In this document: piece after piece, positions 11,693-24,150 of the stretch
How positions within the stretch are numbered: the first letter of the stretch is position 1
Layout: every line of letters starts with the position of its first letter
NCBI RefSeq assembly: GCF_047663525.1
Contig: NC_092588.1
Coordinates: forward strand, 91,819,501 to 91,883,500
DNA: 64,000 nucleotides
Source of the DNA: Anas platyrhynchos
Taxonomy: Eukaryota > Chordata > Aves > Anseriformes > Anatidae
Direction of reading: 5' to 3'
Notes under the pieces: model-generated
The model's input: the letters and a program-made list of their open reading frames with translations, nothing else
Databases searched by the model: none
What the model was told of the DNA's origin: nothing
Made by a program: the position numbers and the translations under genes

Positions 11693-12284
11693 TGTCCTGG
11701 TTTCAGTTAGAACAGAGTTAATTTTCTTCCTAGTAGCTGGTAGAATGCTATGTTTTGGCTTAGGATGAGAAGAGTGCTGATAATGCCCCAATGTTTTAAT
11801 TGTTGCAGAGCAGTGCTTACACCAAGCCAAGGACATCTCAGCTTCTTGCTCTGTCCTGCCAACAGGCAGGCTGGGGGTACAGCAAGAGCTGGGAGGGGAC
11901 AGACCCAGGACAGGTGACCCAAACTAGCCAAAGGGGTATTCCATACCATCTGACGTCATGCTGAACAACATATAGGGGTGGCTAGCCGGGGGAGGGGGCC
12001 GGACTGCTCGGGGTTAGGCTGGGCATTAGTCAGTGGGTGGCGAGCAATTGCATTGTGCATCACTTGTTTGTACACATTATTAGTAGTAGTACTATTATCA
12101 TCATTGTTATTATTAATTGTTATTATTATTATTGTTATTATTATTTTCCTGTCTTATTAAACTGTCTTTATCTCAACTCACGGGCTTCACTTTCCCATTT
12201 CTCTCCCCCATCCCAGAGAGGGAGGGGGGAGGGAGAGCAAACGGCTATGTGGTGTTTAGCTGCCAGCCGGGTTAAACCACGACA
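11693..12284 (+). mobile_element. Solo LTR, ERVL-like avian family, plus strand, 5-bp TSD
   Basis: A 592-bp unit begins TGTCCTGGTTTCAG and ends AAACCACGACA, giving TG...CA termini. It is flanked by perfect 5-bp duplications GGCAC at 11688-11692 and 12285-12289. Internally it has an ATT-rich microsatellite (about 12080-12148) followed by TATTAAACTGTCTTTATCTC, a segment I recognise from an abundant avian ERVL-type LTR family. There is no primer-binding site or coding region next to it, so it is a solo LTR. The family name is from memory; the boundaries are read directly. Confidence 0.9.
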
Positions 12285-12520
12285 GGCACAAGCACAGCTG
12301 GGGGTTAGAGCTGGAGCTGAAAGGCCTCTTCCAAGAGAAGAGGAGAAGAAGCCCTTAGCATGGCTCCTCGCAGCTGTCTAACCCAAGGTGACAAAGCTAC
12401 ATCTCATCAGTGCCAGCCTCCAGCACCAGCAGTCAGACCCCTGTGGATTTACTGGCAAATTTGGAGTCTTTGGTTCTTTAGCCATAATTAAAATAAGCTA
12501 ATTTATTTCCCCAACATATA

Positions 12521-12560
12521 CTCTCTCTCTCTCTCTCTCTCTTTTTTTTTTTTTTTTTTT
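12521..12560. repeat. CT microsatellite joined to a T run
   Basis: About 10.5 CT units (12521-12541) directly followed by 19 T. Confidence 0.95.
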
Positions 12561-15500
12561 CTTCTCGAGTGTAAAAATACATGCTTCTTCATGTGTACAA
12601 GAATGGCAGTGTTGCTTTGTCTTAAATGCTTTACATTCCTGGTGTTGATACAAGTATGAGCACTTGTATCCCACTTCAGTCCCAGAGCTATGTGGTAGAG
12701 GAAGAGTAAGAGCAGTAGAACCAGTCCTCACGAACTATTCATTTAATTTTGAGATGGACCTGAATGACAACATCTAAAATTTCAACATAGAGTTTTACAC
12801 CCACAGTTCACTTTTGTTCATCTCTCTGTTTTTGCTGTGGACCATTTTAAGTGTAAGGAGCAGCTTCATGACTTGAGCTGTAGCCTTGGGCTGAAATTCA
12901 GAAATCCAGCAAATCCTGCTGTGATGAGGCTTAGTGTCAGTCCTTACCTAAACACAACTTCCCTTGATTGCAGTGAGTGTTCCTTAAGAATGGATTTCAG
13001 AAGTATGCCCAAAAATAGGAATGAAGAACATTTAGGCTATAGCTACAGTTCCCCTTATTTATTCAAGCATTCCTAGGGCATGATGACATTTTCAGAACTA
13101 GCACCCAGTTATATGTATTTTTGGAAAAAAAATCAAGACATTCTTCAACAGAGGATAAGAATGTGTTGCTCTCCCAGTCCAATTTGCCTGAAGTATGTAT
13201 GATGAAAGGAAACCACTTCTGGATTATCCATTTTATTTCTTCAAGCAAACGCTTCAGTCAATGAGATCTTTCTATTTGAGAAGGCTTTTACTGAAGCTGC
13301 AACATTCCTGGCATTTTGCAGCACTTCCTTTTTTTCTCTGGGATCCTAGGAGTTTCACAAGGACCATGCTCTCTGGATTTCAGTGGGTCAGACTACAAGG
13401 GTGATATTTTCCCTCTTTGGTACAATGTAATTGATATCTTGATGCTGCTTTGAGAAACGTTAACTTGAGCCTAGAGAATGAAACAGATAGGCTATGCCTA
13501 CACTGTGTTCGAGGTTATTCTATCCATGTTCATGCTGCAGAGTGCTTCCAGACTATTACAGGGATGTCCACACATGAGGATACGCTACAGGTATGTCAAA
13601 AAAAGATGACACATCTTTGGGTTTTGAAAGCATTTTTGGAGTATTTATGCAACCTCATGCATTTAAAGATGTAAGCGCATGCAAAACAGAAGCTGCCTCC
13701 AAGCCACCATTTCTGGAAACATGAGATTTATGTGGTTTTGTGACCGCATTCCTGGTCAGGCCCAAGAGCAAATATTTTTCAAGAAAAAAATACTTTTGCT
13801 GTCCTTACTAACATAAGCTATACCCAAACAGAGGCTATCACAGTCAGCTCTAGAGAACAATGCTGAGTTGATTTGGTCCCCTGTTCTTCTTCAGAAACCA
13901 CCCAAAACCTAAACTATGCCTCCCACTGTCCGGTTTTAGAGTATCTTGCAGATACTTAGAAATCTGGCACCTATCAGCCAGCTGGCCACCCGTGTGTGTG
14001 TTAAACAAAACACCCAGGCACACCGTGCTACTGCTGCAGGCTCTGCAGCAGCATCTTGCTAGGCAGTGCTTGGCATCCCAGGGTTTGGTAGTCAGTCAGC
14101 TGGCATTGCTGGAGGAAGGTCTGCAGCTATGGGTGAAAGCCAGGGTGAAAGCCAGAATGAAAGCATAGGTATAGCTGCTGTGGTTGTGCTTGTCTGCCAC
14201 CAGCGTGACTTTTTGCTTGTTATCATAGGCACAGGGCAGACTCTGCACCCACTGGTCACCAAGCACTTAGACCTTCTGGAGCTGGCATGTGGAATGAGGT
14301 CCTCTCTTGTGTCTCATGGACAGTGTGGTCAGCAGAGCAAATGAGGGGGAACACCCCATCTGTGTGGCAGAAAATGTGAAGAAGCATATCACGGGTGAAG
14401 GTATATGCTGGTGGTGCAGGCTGTGGCATGGTCCTGTTGCCATACATTGTCCCAGCAGCAGTGCTCTTGAGACCAGATTGGCCTAGATCTCCTGGCTGTG
14501 CATACTGGTGGGCGCTGCCAGAAGGATGCTGTGCTGGCTTCACTGGGTTACTCTCTCTCAATGCCTTGGACTGTACAGAAACAGTGAACAGTGGAGAGTC
14601 AGGGCTTCTGGTAGTGCACAGTGTGATTACGTGATGCAGCTCAGACCACAGAACCTGTACCACAAAATATAGTTGCAGGTAGACTCCACACCTTCCCTGC
14701 CAAGACATGTTCATTGCATGAAAATCCAAGAACAGAATTATCGCAGAAAGTTTTCCTGAGATGTAATTTTTTCCAGAATTCCATGTAAACAAATAATATT
14801 TTTCATTAAGAGGCACCCCCCATCAAAAGATAACGCAGACAGTATCATACAGAACTATGCAGTGGCTATGTAATCCTTGCTTGAATCCAGACTGTCTTTA
14901 TTGACTTCAAAACATGTCTGTAATCTTTCTTTACCAGCGTATGGATCTCAGTAGGTGTTTTGCCTGAAAAGTTGTACAACCATGGGCCTTCTGAGAGTAA
15001 TCAAATCAAAGCTCAACATATGGTTTCAGCATAAAACTGTTACAGATAGTTTAAGTATCTTCTAGCTTTAATTAATTAAGTTTAACTGCCATTACTCAGT
15101 CTTATTTAATGTACCAGCATTGTAGTTTAATTGCAGATTGACTTTCTGTCCATAACCACTAACTAGCAGTTGTTTTTAAGAGTCCTGTTTTTCTCCCACA
15201 CTGACTTTTATCCCACACTGATAAAAGTCCATTATACAATAAAATCTGGCTTAATTTCAAATGACTTCTGGTCACTGCATTTTATTTCACATCAGCAGTC
15301 ATAAATACAGAGTTGATCCTGCAACAAGGAGAAAATCAGATATTAAATTAATACACCATAGCTTTATACAGAGTAATCTCATTACTCTGAGGTATGGCAT
15401 TTGCAGTTGGTAGTAGATTCATAATACACACTACCACTCTCAGGAAATAAATCAAAAGCCTGGCATGAATATTATTACTTTTATCTTTACCTTGTGGCTA

Positions 15501-15915
15501 GAAAAAAATGAGCTTCCTGTCACTTTTATTAGTATGCCCTATCTATTTAGGCAGTGCTGAAGGTGAGGGTGGAAACAACATTTACATGATAATGGTCTTT
15601 AAAAATGTTTTCATTCCCTCCTATAAATGATTTTTTAAGATAGAAGGGGAAAAGTGCATTTTGTTCACAGACAGTAACAGAATTGTGGATTGCACAATGT
15701 GGCATTAAAGCTACCTCTGTGCTGTAACCCTCCATAGACTATGCTGAGATACAAAATGAATTGGCTTGGGGCTGTGCTTGTACAGGTTTCTGGTTTGGGA
15801 ACTAGTAGTTTGGGGCTATGTCAGGAATCTGCACGGTGTGTTAGATAAGTAACCTTGGACCTTTTTGCCTATCTTCATCTGTGGGCTCTTTGCCACTGTG
15901 TGTTGTTTCAGACAG

Positions 15916-15940
15916 TTTTGTTTTGTTTTGTTTTGTTTTT
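15916..15940. repeat. TTTTG microsatellite
   Basis: About five copies of TTTTG. Confidence 0.9.
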
Positions 15941-16221
15941 AATTTGCATGTACAGTACTTCAAGCAGCAGCCTTGTGTCCCATGTCTGAGTCTTCTCTGC
16001 AGCACAGTAAGAGAAACACAGGAAAACTTAGACAATGTCAGGCAGGTTAGATCCTCTCAGATACAAGAAATATGTAGTTATCTCCATTCTGAAGTTGCCA
16101 CAGGCCTGTTTGGTCCCTGGAAATGTTCCAGCTACCTTAAGAGTTGCCCTAACTTGTACCATAATTGCTGTTTCCCATATGCCTTTTCAGCATTATGCAT
16201 GAGAAGTACTGAAGAACATAT

Positions 16222-17505
16222 TTCACAGAATCACACAATCACAGAATTTCTAGGTTGGAAGAGACCTCAAGATCATCGAGTCCAACCTCTGACCTAACAC
16301 TAGCAGTCTCCACTAAACCATATCACTAAGCTCTACATCTAAACGTCTTTTAAAGACTTCCAGGGATGGGGACTCCACCACTTCCCCGGGCAGCCCATTC
16401 CAATGTCTATCAACCCTTTCAGTAAAGAAGTTCTTCCTAAGATCCAACCTAAAACACCCCTGGCACCACTTTAGCCCATTCCCCCTCGTCCTATCACTGG
16501 GCACGGTGGAGAATAAAACATCCCCCACCTCGCTACAGCCTCCTTTAAGGTACCTGTAGAGAGCGATAAGGTCGCCCCTGAGCCTCCTCTTCTCCAGGCT
16601 GAACAACCCCAGCTCTCTCAGCCGCTCCTCATAAGACTGGTTCTCCAGGCCCCTCACCAGCTTGGTCGCCCTTCTCTGGACTATCTCGAGCACCTCGATG
16701 TCCTTCTTGTAGCGAGGGGCCCAAAACTGAACACAGCACTTGAGGTGCGGCCTCACCAGAGCTGAGTACAGGGAGACGATCACTTCCCTAGCCCTGCTGG
16801 CCACACTGCTTCTTATGCAAGCCAGGATGCTGTTGGCCTTCTTGGCCACCTGAGCACACTGCTGGCTCATATTCAGCCGACTATCCACCATCACTCCCAG
16901 GTCTTTCTCTGCCTGGCAGCTCTCCAACCACTCATCTCCCAGCCTGTAGCTCTGCTTGGGGTTATTGCGCCCCAGGTGCAGGACCCGGCACTTGGCCTTG
17001 TTGAACTTCATGCAGTTGACCTCAGCCCATCGGTGCAGCCTATCCAGATCCTCCTGCAGAGCCTTCCTACCCTCGAGCAGATAGACATACACACCTAACT
17101 TGGTGTCAGCTGCAAACTTACTGAGGGTACACTCGATCCCCTCATCCAGATCATCAATAAAGATATTAAAGAGAACTGGGCCTACTACCGAGCCCTGGGG
17201 GAATGCCACTAGTGACTGGCCTCCAACTGGACTTGACTCCATTTACCACGACTCTTTGGGCCCGGCTATCCAGCCAGTTTCTAACCCAACGAAGCGTGTG
17301 CCAGTCCAAGCCAAGAGCAGCCAGTTTCTTGAGGAGAATGCTGTGGGAGACGGTGTCAAAAGCCTTGCTGAAGTCAAGGTAGACCACATCCACCCAGGCC
17401 TTTCCCTCATCCACCCAGCGCGTCACTTTGTCATAGAAGGAGATCAGGTTAGTCAAGCAGGACCTGCCTGTCATAAACCCTTTCATAAACCCTGCATTTC
17501 ATAAA
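16222..17505 (-). mobile_element. CR1 LINE, 5'-truncated (copy B)
   Basis: About 1.28 kb of CR1 on the minus strand. The left end has the TCACAGAA-type octameric 3' terminus (16222-16250), then the 3' UTR and the C-terminal half of ORF2. The right end breaks off in the reverse-transcriptase palm, where TTCATAAACCC recurs three times (17472-17507), perhaps a scar of the truncation event. It is intergenic. Confidence 0.95.
16313..17486 (-). pseudogene. CR1 ORF2 reverse transcriptase, partial and frameshifted (copy B)
   Basis: LINE ORF2 encodes the endonuclease and reverse transcriptase that copy CR1 RNA at a nicked target. Here only the RT palm to C terminus remains. One frame (17486-17166) reads from [14 protein letters not shown] through the [15 protein letters not shown] motif. 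A frameshift near 17190-17240 moves it into a second frame (17242-16313) that ends at the normal terminus VELSDMV. The catalytic box reads FAADTKLG instead of FADDTKLG, with codon GCT at complement 17108-17110. It is therefore inactive on two counts. Confidence 0.92.
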
Positions 17506-18317
17506 CCCATCTTTGCCACACATCAGACTGCTTTCATGCTGTCTTACTCAGTGAAAGGTCCTTAGTAAATACTGCCAGCCTCGTCATTTCATTAGTTAGG
17601 AAAACCTCTTGTGGTTTATGTGTTCTCAGGAATGTGAAGAAAAGTAAAAGGGGAGAGAGTGACAACCATAATATATTAATGAAATCTACTCAAACAGAAG
17701 TCCCTGGTCCTCCTCCTGGGCCTGGAATGAGAGTTCTTCCAGCAAATCGCTTCTGTCCTATATTTAAGACAGGTCTATTAGTGTGTAATTGCTTCAATTA
17801 TTACCTAGTTTAACTAGCATTTACGAAGTGTTCCTAAATCTTTGCAGAGACCCCTGGAAATACCTATAGTAATATAACAGGTATTACAGAAATACAACCA
17901 CACCCTCAATGTCCCTCACTGAGGAAGTAGAAGCTGGAGAAAAATTGAAGTTGACTTAATTGGGACACCTTGAATGTGATGCTTTTTCACAACAAGTATT
18001 CTGAGTCATTACCTCAGCTTGCAATGATTGCCCAACAGTCCTCCATTCTTTGCAGCATTCCCTTTGCCATTTCCTAAAGTGACAACATTCCCAATTCCTC
18101 TGTTTCTCTGCATGTAATCTGGCTAATGTGCTATTCTCAGACATGATTTATTATTATGTGTGAGTACATGAGGAAATAAGAGGGGAAGCAAGTTGGACCA
18201 AACTTTGTATTTGCTGATGACAAGATACAGTGTTGGCATGCTGCCCTAGCTCCAGAGTGTAAATTGCTGGGTACAACTGCAGCACTTTTGAAAAGAAGCC
18301 TGAAGGCTTCCACTTCC

Positions 18318-18336
18318 TTTTTTTTTTTTTTTTTTT
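18318..18336. repeat. Poly(T) tract, 19 T
   Basis: Run of 19 T. Confidence 0.9.
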
Positions 18337-19830
18337 ACTCTTAAACAGTACATCACAAGTAAAATTTTCACTCTCTCACTGAGCTGTTTTTTGGACACAA
18401 TGGGTATGTATTTAGACCATATGTGAGTTCTGTACAAACAGGCATGGTTACCGTTCAATCACTGCACAAATTTCTGGGCAATAAAAGAGAACATTTAAAT
18501 AATTAGCATATAAGCATTAAGTGTGTTGTATGAAAATCATATTGAATCAGCTACATAGTAAAGAAAAAAATTATTCAGCTGTTTCATCCCTGAAAATAGG
18601 TACCTCATTAATGACTGATAAATTACCATGCCAAACAGGTAATACTGGTGAGATTGAACTGGAAAAAAATGACAGTCATGAGATAAAGCAAAACATGCCA
18701 TGGGAAAATGAACTGATCTGCTATGATGACTCACATTCAGCTAACCAATCTGAGTGTAGTCTTTGAACTCTATTAAAAGTGGAAGACACAGATGCTAGAA
18801 ATAAATGTAGACATAGAGGTGGAGACAGAATATACAAAAACACAAGCCTGAAATTAGACAGATGCATGCATATCTGGTGTTACCCATAGTTACAGAAACG
18901 TGAAGGATTCTGCCAGTAAATAAGCTGTTAGTCTGCACATACTTACTTAAGACACCGTGAAATTCACTTGCTGTCCCAGAGTGACTCCAAGGACAATTTT
19001 ATGTCAGTTATGCCTAGTCATTGTCAAACACCTAGCTAAGTAGCTTGTAGGTAACGCTGGCTGATTGCAAAAGTGGCTGCTGATAAACCTGTCATGCCTG
19101 CATGAAGAATGGATAGTAATTAAACACTCATTTAGACATAATATTTGAAGCAAGAATATAATATCTTGTATTTCTTGAAATATCTTATTTGTGCATGTCC
19201 ACATCTCTGTATCTGGAAGTAGAGGAAACAGTGTTAAGCTGCCAGGCTTGCTGGTTTGAAAGGAATGCTACATCACAGTTCATACCAATCAGCATGAATG
19301 AAAGAAATGTTGCATACACAATTCTGATGAATATCTATCTGATTTCACAGAGAAAAACATTACAGTTAAGAAAATTGATTTTTTTTTTCCTCTAAAAGTG
19401 ACTCATTACACACATTTCTGTTTGCCCACATGTCATTAAGAACTTCCAGGAACATCAGAGAGAATGCAAGGGAGACAAACCTGGGAATTCAAGAGGTGAG
19501 CACTAGGGATAATCTCCTGAGTTTTGCAGAGCATAATTTGCATGATGAATTCCTTGCAGTAACATTTTACCTGCTGGTATTAATCAAGGTATGTCCAGAT
19601 ACATCATGCCAGGATGAATCATATATGTGACAACTAGTGGACGAGAATCTGCCCTAATGTATATAACTTCTGCAAAGGCGTTGTTGGCTGAAATGCAGTC
19701 CCCTAGCACAAGCTGGCTCATCCAGTACCTCAGACTCTCTCCTTTAATATCTGAGTCAGACTCCGTGATGTCCTGCGGTTGTCCTACAATGATTAAAAGC
19801 AGCTCTAGTCGCATTTATCTCCTTTTATGG

Positions 19831-19869
19831 AAAAAAAAAAAAAAAGAAAAGAAAAAAAAAAAAGAAAAG
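19831..19869. repeat. A-rich tract with AAAAG interruptions
   Basis: Nearly 40 bases of A with four G interruptions. Confidence 0.9.
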
Positions 19870-20982
19870 ATTTAGAAAAGGACATGTACTATAAGAATGC
19901 CCTTGATTAAACCATCTTCTCCTTCACTTTTTCCATGCAGTTCAAGCACTCTGCTAATGCCGCATTTTGCTGCCTGCCTGCACCACAAATGTCCATGTAC
20001 AGCCAGTAAAACAATCGAATAGATTAAACTGCATTTTTTGCATCTTACTTTTTGAAGTCTGTGCCAGTCTGAGCTTGGATTTCCTTTCTCCTTTGAACAT
20101 TGCAAAGCAAGCATTTTTAGGAGGAATACTCTGGCAGTGCTGTTGGCAAATCCTGTTGCCATTTCTTCGTCCCCAGATTTTTTTGGCTGAACGAAACTTT
20201 GCAAAAGAGCTGTCTGTGCTGGCTTTTGTTACATTATGCAACAGAAACCTTGTTCTGATTCATTACCTTTGGAATGTGTGAGATAAAATGATCACTAACT
20301 GTGATCACTGTGGCAGTTAGTGAGGCACTCAAGGAGCCCATGCCTCCCAGGAGAGGGTACATGGTTAGTTGTGCTTTGTTAACATATGAATGTCTGGAGC
20401 CCATTCTTCCCCAGAACACACAACTGGCTTTGTTAACACCATCATGGTTTTCCTCACTTCTTCCCCATCTTCCAAGCAGTGTGTAAGTCTGGTCTCTGCA
20501 GCTGCCAGGCAGAGAGCAGGGGCAGAGGGTGATGCTGCCCAGGCGACTCTCCCTGCAGTCATGGTTAATAAAGCTGGTGCCTGACCTCTCTTACATCACA
20601 CTTGTGTTGTTACGTGCTTGGCGTCCTGATATACTCTGTCAGAATTTTATATTTGCTTTTAAACAGGCAGCAGGACTAGATGGGTTATTTGGATCCAGTC
20701 AGAGCCTTGTCTGCAACTTCTTTGCTTCTTCTGAACTTCTTTCATACAACATCTTTTCTGCATTCCCCCATTTTAGCAAGATCGTCACTCTTGAAACTCA
20801 TAGTCAAAAGATAATGATGATAAAATTTTCAGGATTACCTTTTGTCACCAGAAGATTATGAGTATCAAAATGGGGAGGCACCTGAATGATAAAGTGGCAT
20901 GATCAGAAACTACAGAATAAAATCTTGCCTCAGTGAAATATCTGTACACAGAATTTGTTAACAGAAAGCAAGCATATAATAG

Positions 20983-21306
20983 TGAAAGGATTAACGACAC
21001 GGACTCCCGATGGCTCTTGAACAGGAGACCTTTATTGCAACTTTTCTCCACTACATACACTTTCCCCACAGCCCTATATGCTGTTCATGTGCCTGTATCT
21101 GTTACACAATTAGTCAGAGAGCCTTAGGCATGGCGCCTCAAGACAGTCAGCAATTGGCCACTGTGCAAAGCTCAGCTTTAACACTGCAGCCAAGTTATTT
21201 ATCTCAACCTTGCTCAAGTTCTTGTTTCTACCACTTACTTCCTTATTATTTCTAGTTCAGGGACATATAAAACAACACAAGGCTACTTGCGAATTCCTTC
21301 CCCTCA
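20983..21306 (-). mobile_element. Solo LTR of an endogenous retrovirus, minus strand, 6-bp TSD
   Basis: A 324-bp unit with TG...CA ends (TGAAAGG...CCCCTCA) is flanked by perfect 6-bp duplications TAATAG at 20977-20982 and 21307-21312. On the minus strand a CATATAG TATA-like element (complement of 21074-21080) precedes AATAAAGG (AATAAA, complement of 21031-21036) by about 40 bases. The length and 6-bp duplication suggest a class II element. It is a different family from the LTR at 7812. No internal region remains. Confidence 0.87.
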
Positions 21307-22479
21307 TAATAGGATACCAGAATTCAGTGAAAACTTTTCTGTCCAAAAATCCTAGACAAAATATATGAAGCATGCAGAAAAGCCAGTTATGTACTGAAAG
21401 CAAATTTGGCTTTTAGAAATACTTTTTGCAACACTGTAGTGCCTACATATACACAGTGGTTGTTTAGGAAAAAAGAAAAAAAAAAAAAAGAGGAAAACTG
21501 GGGACACCTAATAATCTGTCTACACCAACATTAAATATATCAGTGACCTTGGAAGTGCTTAAATATGGCTAACTTGTTTATGCTGCATTATTTCAAACAT
21601 TTTAGGGGAAAGATGTTTTAAACTGGTTCCTTTAGACACTAGCATAAATCTGTTGAAAAAGTAAGTATGGTCTGTTGTTTAAAGCACAGGACTCAGAAGA
21701 CGTAGATTATGTACCCTGCACTGCTAACTACCGACAATGTGGCTTCTTCACACTAAATGGGGAAATAGTACTTAACTGGGCAGAGGTAACATGGAGACAA
21801 GTCATTAAAACTTATAATGATTGTAATAATCAGAACAAGAGCATTAGGGGACTACTGACAAGAAATCCGTGGGAAAGAAGCAAATTACCTGTATGTTTGG
21901 AATTCCGGTAACTTAGAAACAAAGTGAAATTTCTGTGTTGTGTTGGTAGATGGTTTAGGAATGCAAAATACCAGTGGTTGAATGTGTTAAGCAACATCAT
22001 GTAAAGGTCACAGGGGCTCCAAAGTAAAACTATGATCTCATGGCTGCAATTTTTGCCCTTCCCTGTTCACACCCTTCCCGTGTTTCTGACTGTTTATACT
22101 GGGAAGTATTAATGGCCTCTGTCTCCCATGTATAGACAGCTGTGCATCATGTAATGGTGTGTAGGCTAACTATACCTAATAAGGTGTTGATGCTGGAAAC
22201 AGAGGGAGGCAACAGACCGTCTGACTCTGTCTTGAGGCTGATCAGGATCTGAGCTTGTGAGGGTAGAGGTGCTCTCTGGGAGTGGAAAATACCACCAGGG
22301 CAAGTCTGACACAGGCTCAGAGATTGAATGCTTACAAGTGCATGTGGGGCAATAAAACCTGGGGGAAAAAAGCAGTGAGGAAGTCATATACCAAGATACG
22401 ACTAAGGTGGGACAGCTTACTTTCTGTATTCATTGTATGATTTATTTTTTTTTTTTAATGTAAAATCAAGTCAACTACT

Positions 22480-22513
22480 ATGTGTTTTGGATTCAGATGT
22501 GTTTTGGATTCAG
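22480..22513. repeat. Perfect 17-bp tandem duplication
   Basis: ATGTGTTTTGGATTCAG occurs twice back to back with no mismatch. This indicates a recent slippage-type duplication. Confidence 0.97.
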
Positions 22514-22612
22514 CTATGAGAAATCGATTGAGGCGTTTACTCTGTGTGGGCACCAACACAAATATATAAAAATACACCAGATATAACTTATGTTAATATA
22601 TATATTGTGGTG

Positions 22613-22635
22613 TTTTTTTTTTTTTTTTTTTTTTT
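22613..22635. repeat. Poly(T) tract, 23 T
   Basis: Run of 23 T preceded by TGTGGTG. Confidence 0.9.
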
Positions 22636-23299
22636 ACTTATTTTTTTAATGCAGTAAAGGTTTGCAGCAGAAGCAAGGTGGCAAGGTTGTAAATACCTGG
22701 CTCACCACTTGGGCCCATGCAAGCAGAAGCAGGAAGATAACTCCATCTCCTCCTTCCCTGTGCCAGTGACCTGCAGCTCTGGATTGTGTACAGCAGCTGC
22801 TAATGCTGGAGGAGCTACCCATCCCAGTGGCAACAGCAGCAGCTAGGGCAGACTTGCCAGGCTCTACCCTCTTCCTCTGACATTCATCAGATAACAAAGG
22901 AGGTTGCCTTCCTTTTCCTAGCTCATCTCCAAATAGGAAACAATCACTGACTTTATAGCAGAACTCGTGATCAGTTTGTAGCAAAATGTGAGATGCAGAG
23001 CAAAACCTTTAACCCCATTTTAAAAATACTTTTACCACTCCCTTTTATGGTATCATCACTCATGGCTTAAGCAGTACAAAAATAGCAGGCTCACAACTTT
23101 AGCTGTCTGAAACAAGGAATGAGGAACAAGAAAAAAGATCAAACATTCCTTTTCAGCCATCATTCGAGCAAGCCTCATGGTCTGCCTGCCTTGTGTATTT
23201 GAGTCACACAGGGCTGATTCAGCAGAAAGTGAGCACAACGTGCATGACATATCCTCAGCCATAGAGACACGTGAAAATGCCCTTTAGCACCAGGAGAGA

Positions 23300-23790
23300 G
23301 ATTTCATGGAACTGCTGATGGTTTGAGGTGGGAAGGGCCCTCTGGAGGCCACCATGTCCAAGCTCCCTGCTCAAGCAGGGACACCTGGAGCTGCTTGCCC
23401 AGGACCATGTCCAGGCAGCTTTTGAAGATCTTCAAGGAGGCTCCACAACCTCTCCGGGCAGCCTGTGACAAAGCTCTGCCACCTGCACAGTGAAAAAGTG
23501 TTCCTGATGTTCAGAGGAGCCTTCTTTGTTCCTTTGTGCCCACTGCCTCTTGTCCTGGCACTGGGCACCACTGACAAGAGCCTGACTCCATCCTCTTTGC
23601 ACCCTCCTTTCAACTATTTATTGGTGAGATCCCCCTGGAGGTATTTATATCCCCCCGAGCCTCCTTTCACCCAGGCAAAGCAGCTCCCTGACTCAGTCTC
23701 CCTGACTGCAGAGGTGCTCCCGTCCCTTCCCCACCTCCACCACCCTTTCGACAAATGCTTCCAGCGTCCTTTGATGATTTTATTTTTTTT
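23300..23790 (-). mobile_element. Old CR1 LINE 3'-end fragment (copy E)
   Basis: The plus strand reads as the complement of an older CR1 tail: GGTTTGAGGTGGGAAGGGCC, then CCAGGACCATGTCCAGG, then GTGAAAAAGTGTTCCTGATG and CTCTTGTCCTGGCACTGGGC. These are the landmarks of the conserved CR1 3' region. It is diverged, the octamer end has decayed, and the right boundary is approximate. It ends about 140 bp from the PDCD6IP CpG island. Confidence 0.8.
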
Positions 23791-24033
23791 TAGTGAGTGA
23801 TCCCACGACCCTTTTGGAGCGACTCCAGCACTCCCTACAGAGAACTAATGTATGAATTTATTTACAAAGACAGTTTTCAGCGCGAGTTGTACATAGAACC
23901 CTATCCCTCCCCTCATCCCGGCACCGCTTCGCGCCGCGGGGGCGGGGAACGTACGCGGGGGGAGGGGGGCAGGGAGAGGGCTGCGTGCGTGCGTGCGTGC
24001 GTGCCCACGCTGCGTCGGGAGCGCGCGGCGATC

Positions 24034-24042
24034 CCGGAAGTG
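24034..24042 (+). promoter_or_regulatory. ETS/GABPA-type motif
   Basis: CCGGAAGTG in the CpG island, typical of TATA-less housekeeping core promoters. Motif match only. Confidence 0.6.
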
Positions 24043-24150
24043 CGGGTTGGCGCAGCAGCTGCGGGAGCCGCCTCGGGCCGCGCTCCGCTCCCCTCCGCTC
24101 CTCTCGGCTCCCCCCCGCCTCCCTGAGCCGCCTCCCTGAGCCGCCCGGCC

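Larger units (their letters stand above)
12290..16221. other. Intergenic DNA, no gene recognised
   Basis: Unique sequence with a CT microsatellite plus T run (12521-12560) and a TTTTG array (15916-15940). The longest open frame, 186 codons on the minus strand (14256-14816), shows no recognisable domain and is within what chance allows in a window this size. Confidence 0.7.
17506..20976. other. Intergenic DNA, no gene recognised
   Basis: AT-rich unique sequence with a T run (18318-18336) and an A-rich AAAAG tract (19831-19869). Open frames are short and overlapping on both strands. No exon-like pattern, CpG island or RNA gene is seen. Confidence 0.7.
21313..23299. other. Intergenic DNA, no gene recognised
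   Basis: Unique sequence containing a perfect 17-bp tandem duplication (22480-22513), a T run (22613-22635) and no recognisable coding or RNA gene. Confidence 0.7.

Noticed and set aside
12498..12731. 77-codon minus-strand frame rich in K, R and E
   Set aside because: Half of it is translated from the CT and T tracts; low-complexity artefact.
14256..14816. 186-codon open frame on the minus strand in intergenic DNA
   Set aside because: No recognisable domain and no splice or promoter context. A frame this long is about what chance predicts once in 64 kb on both strands.
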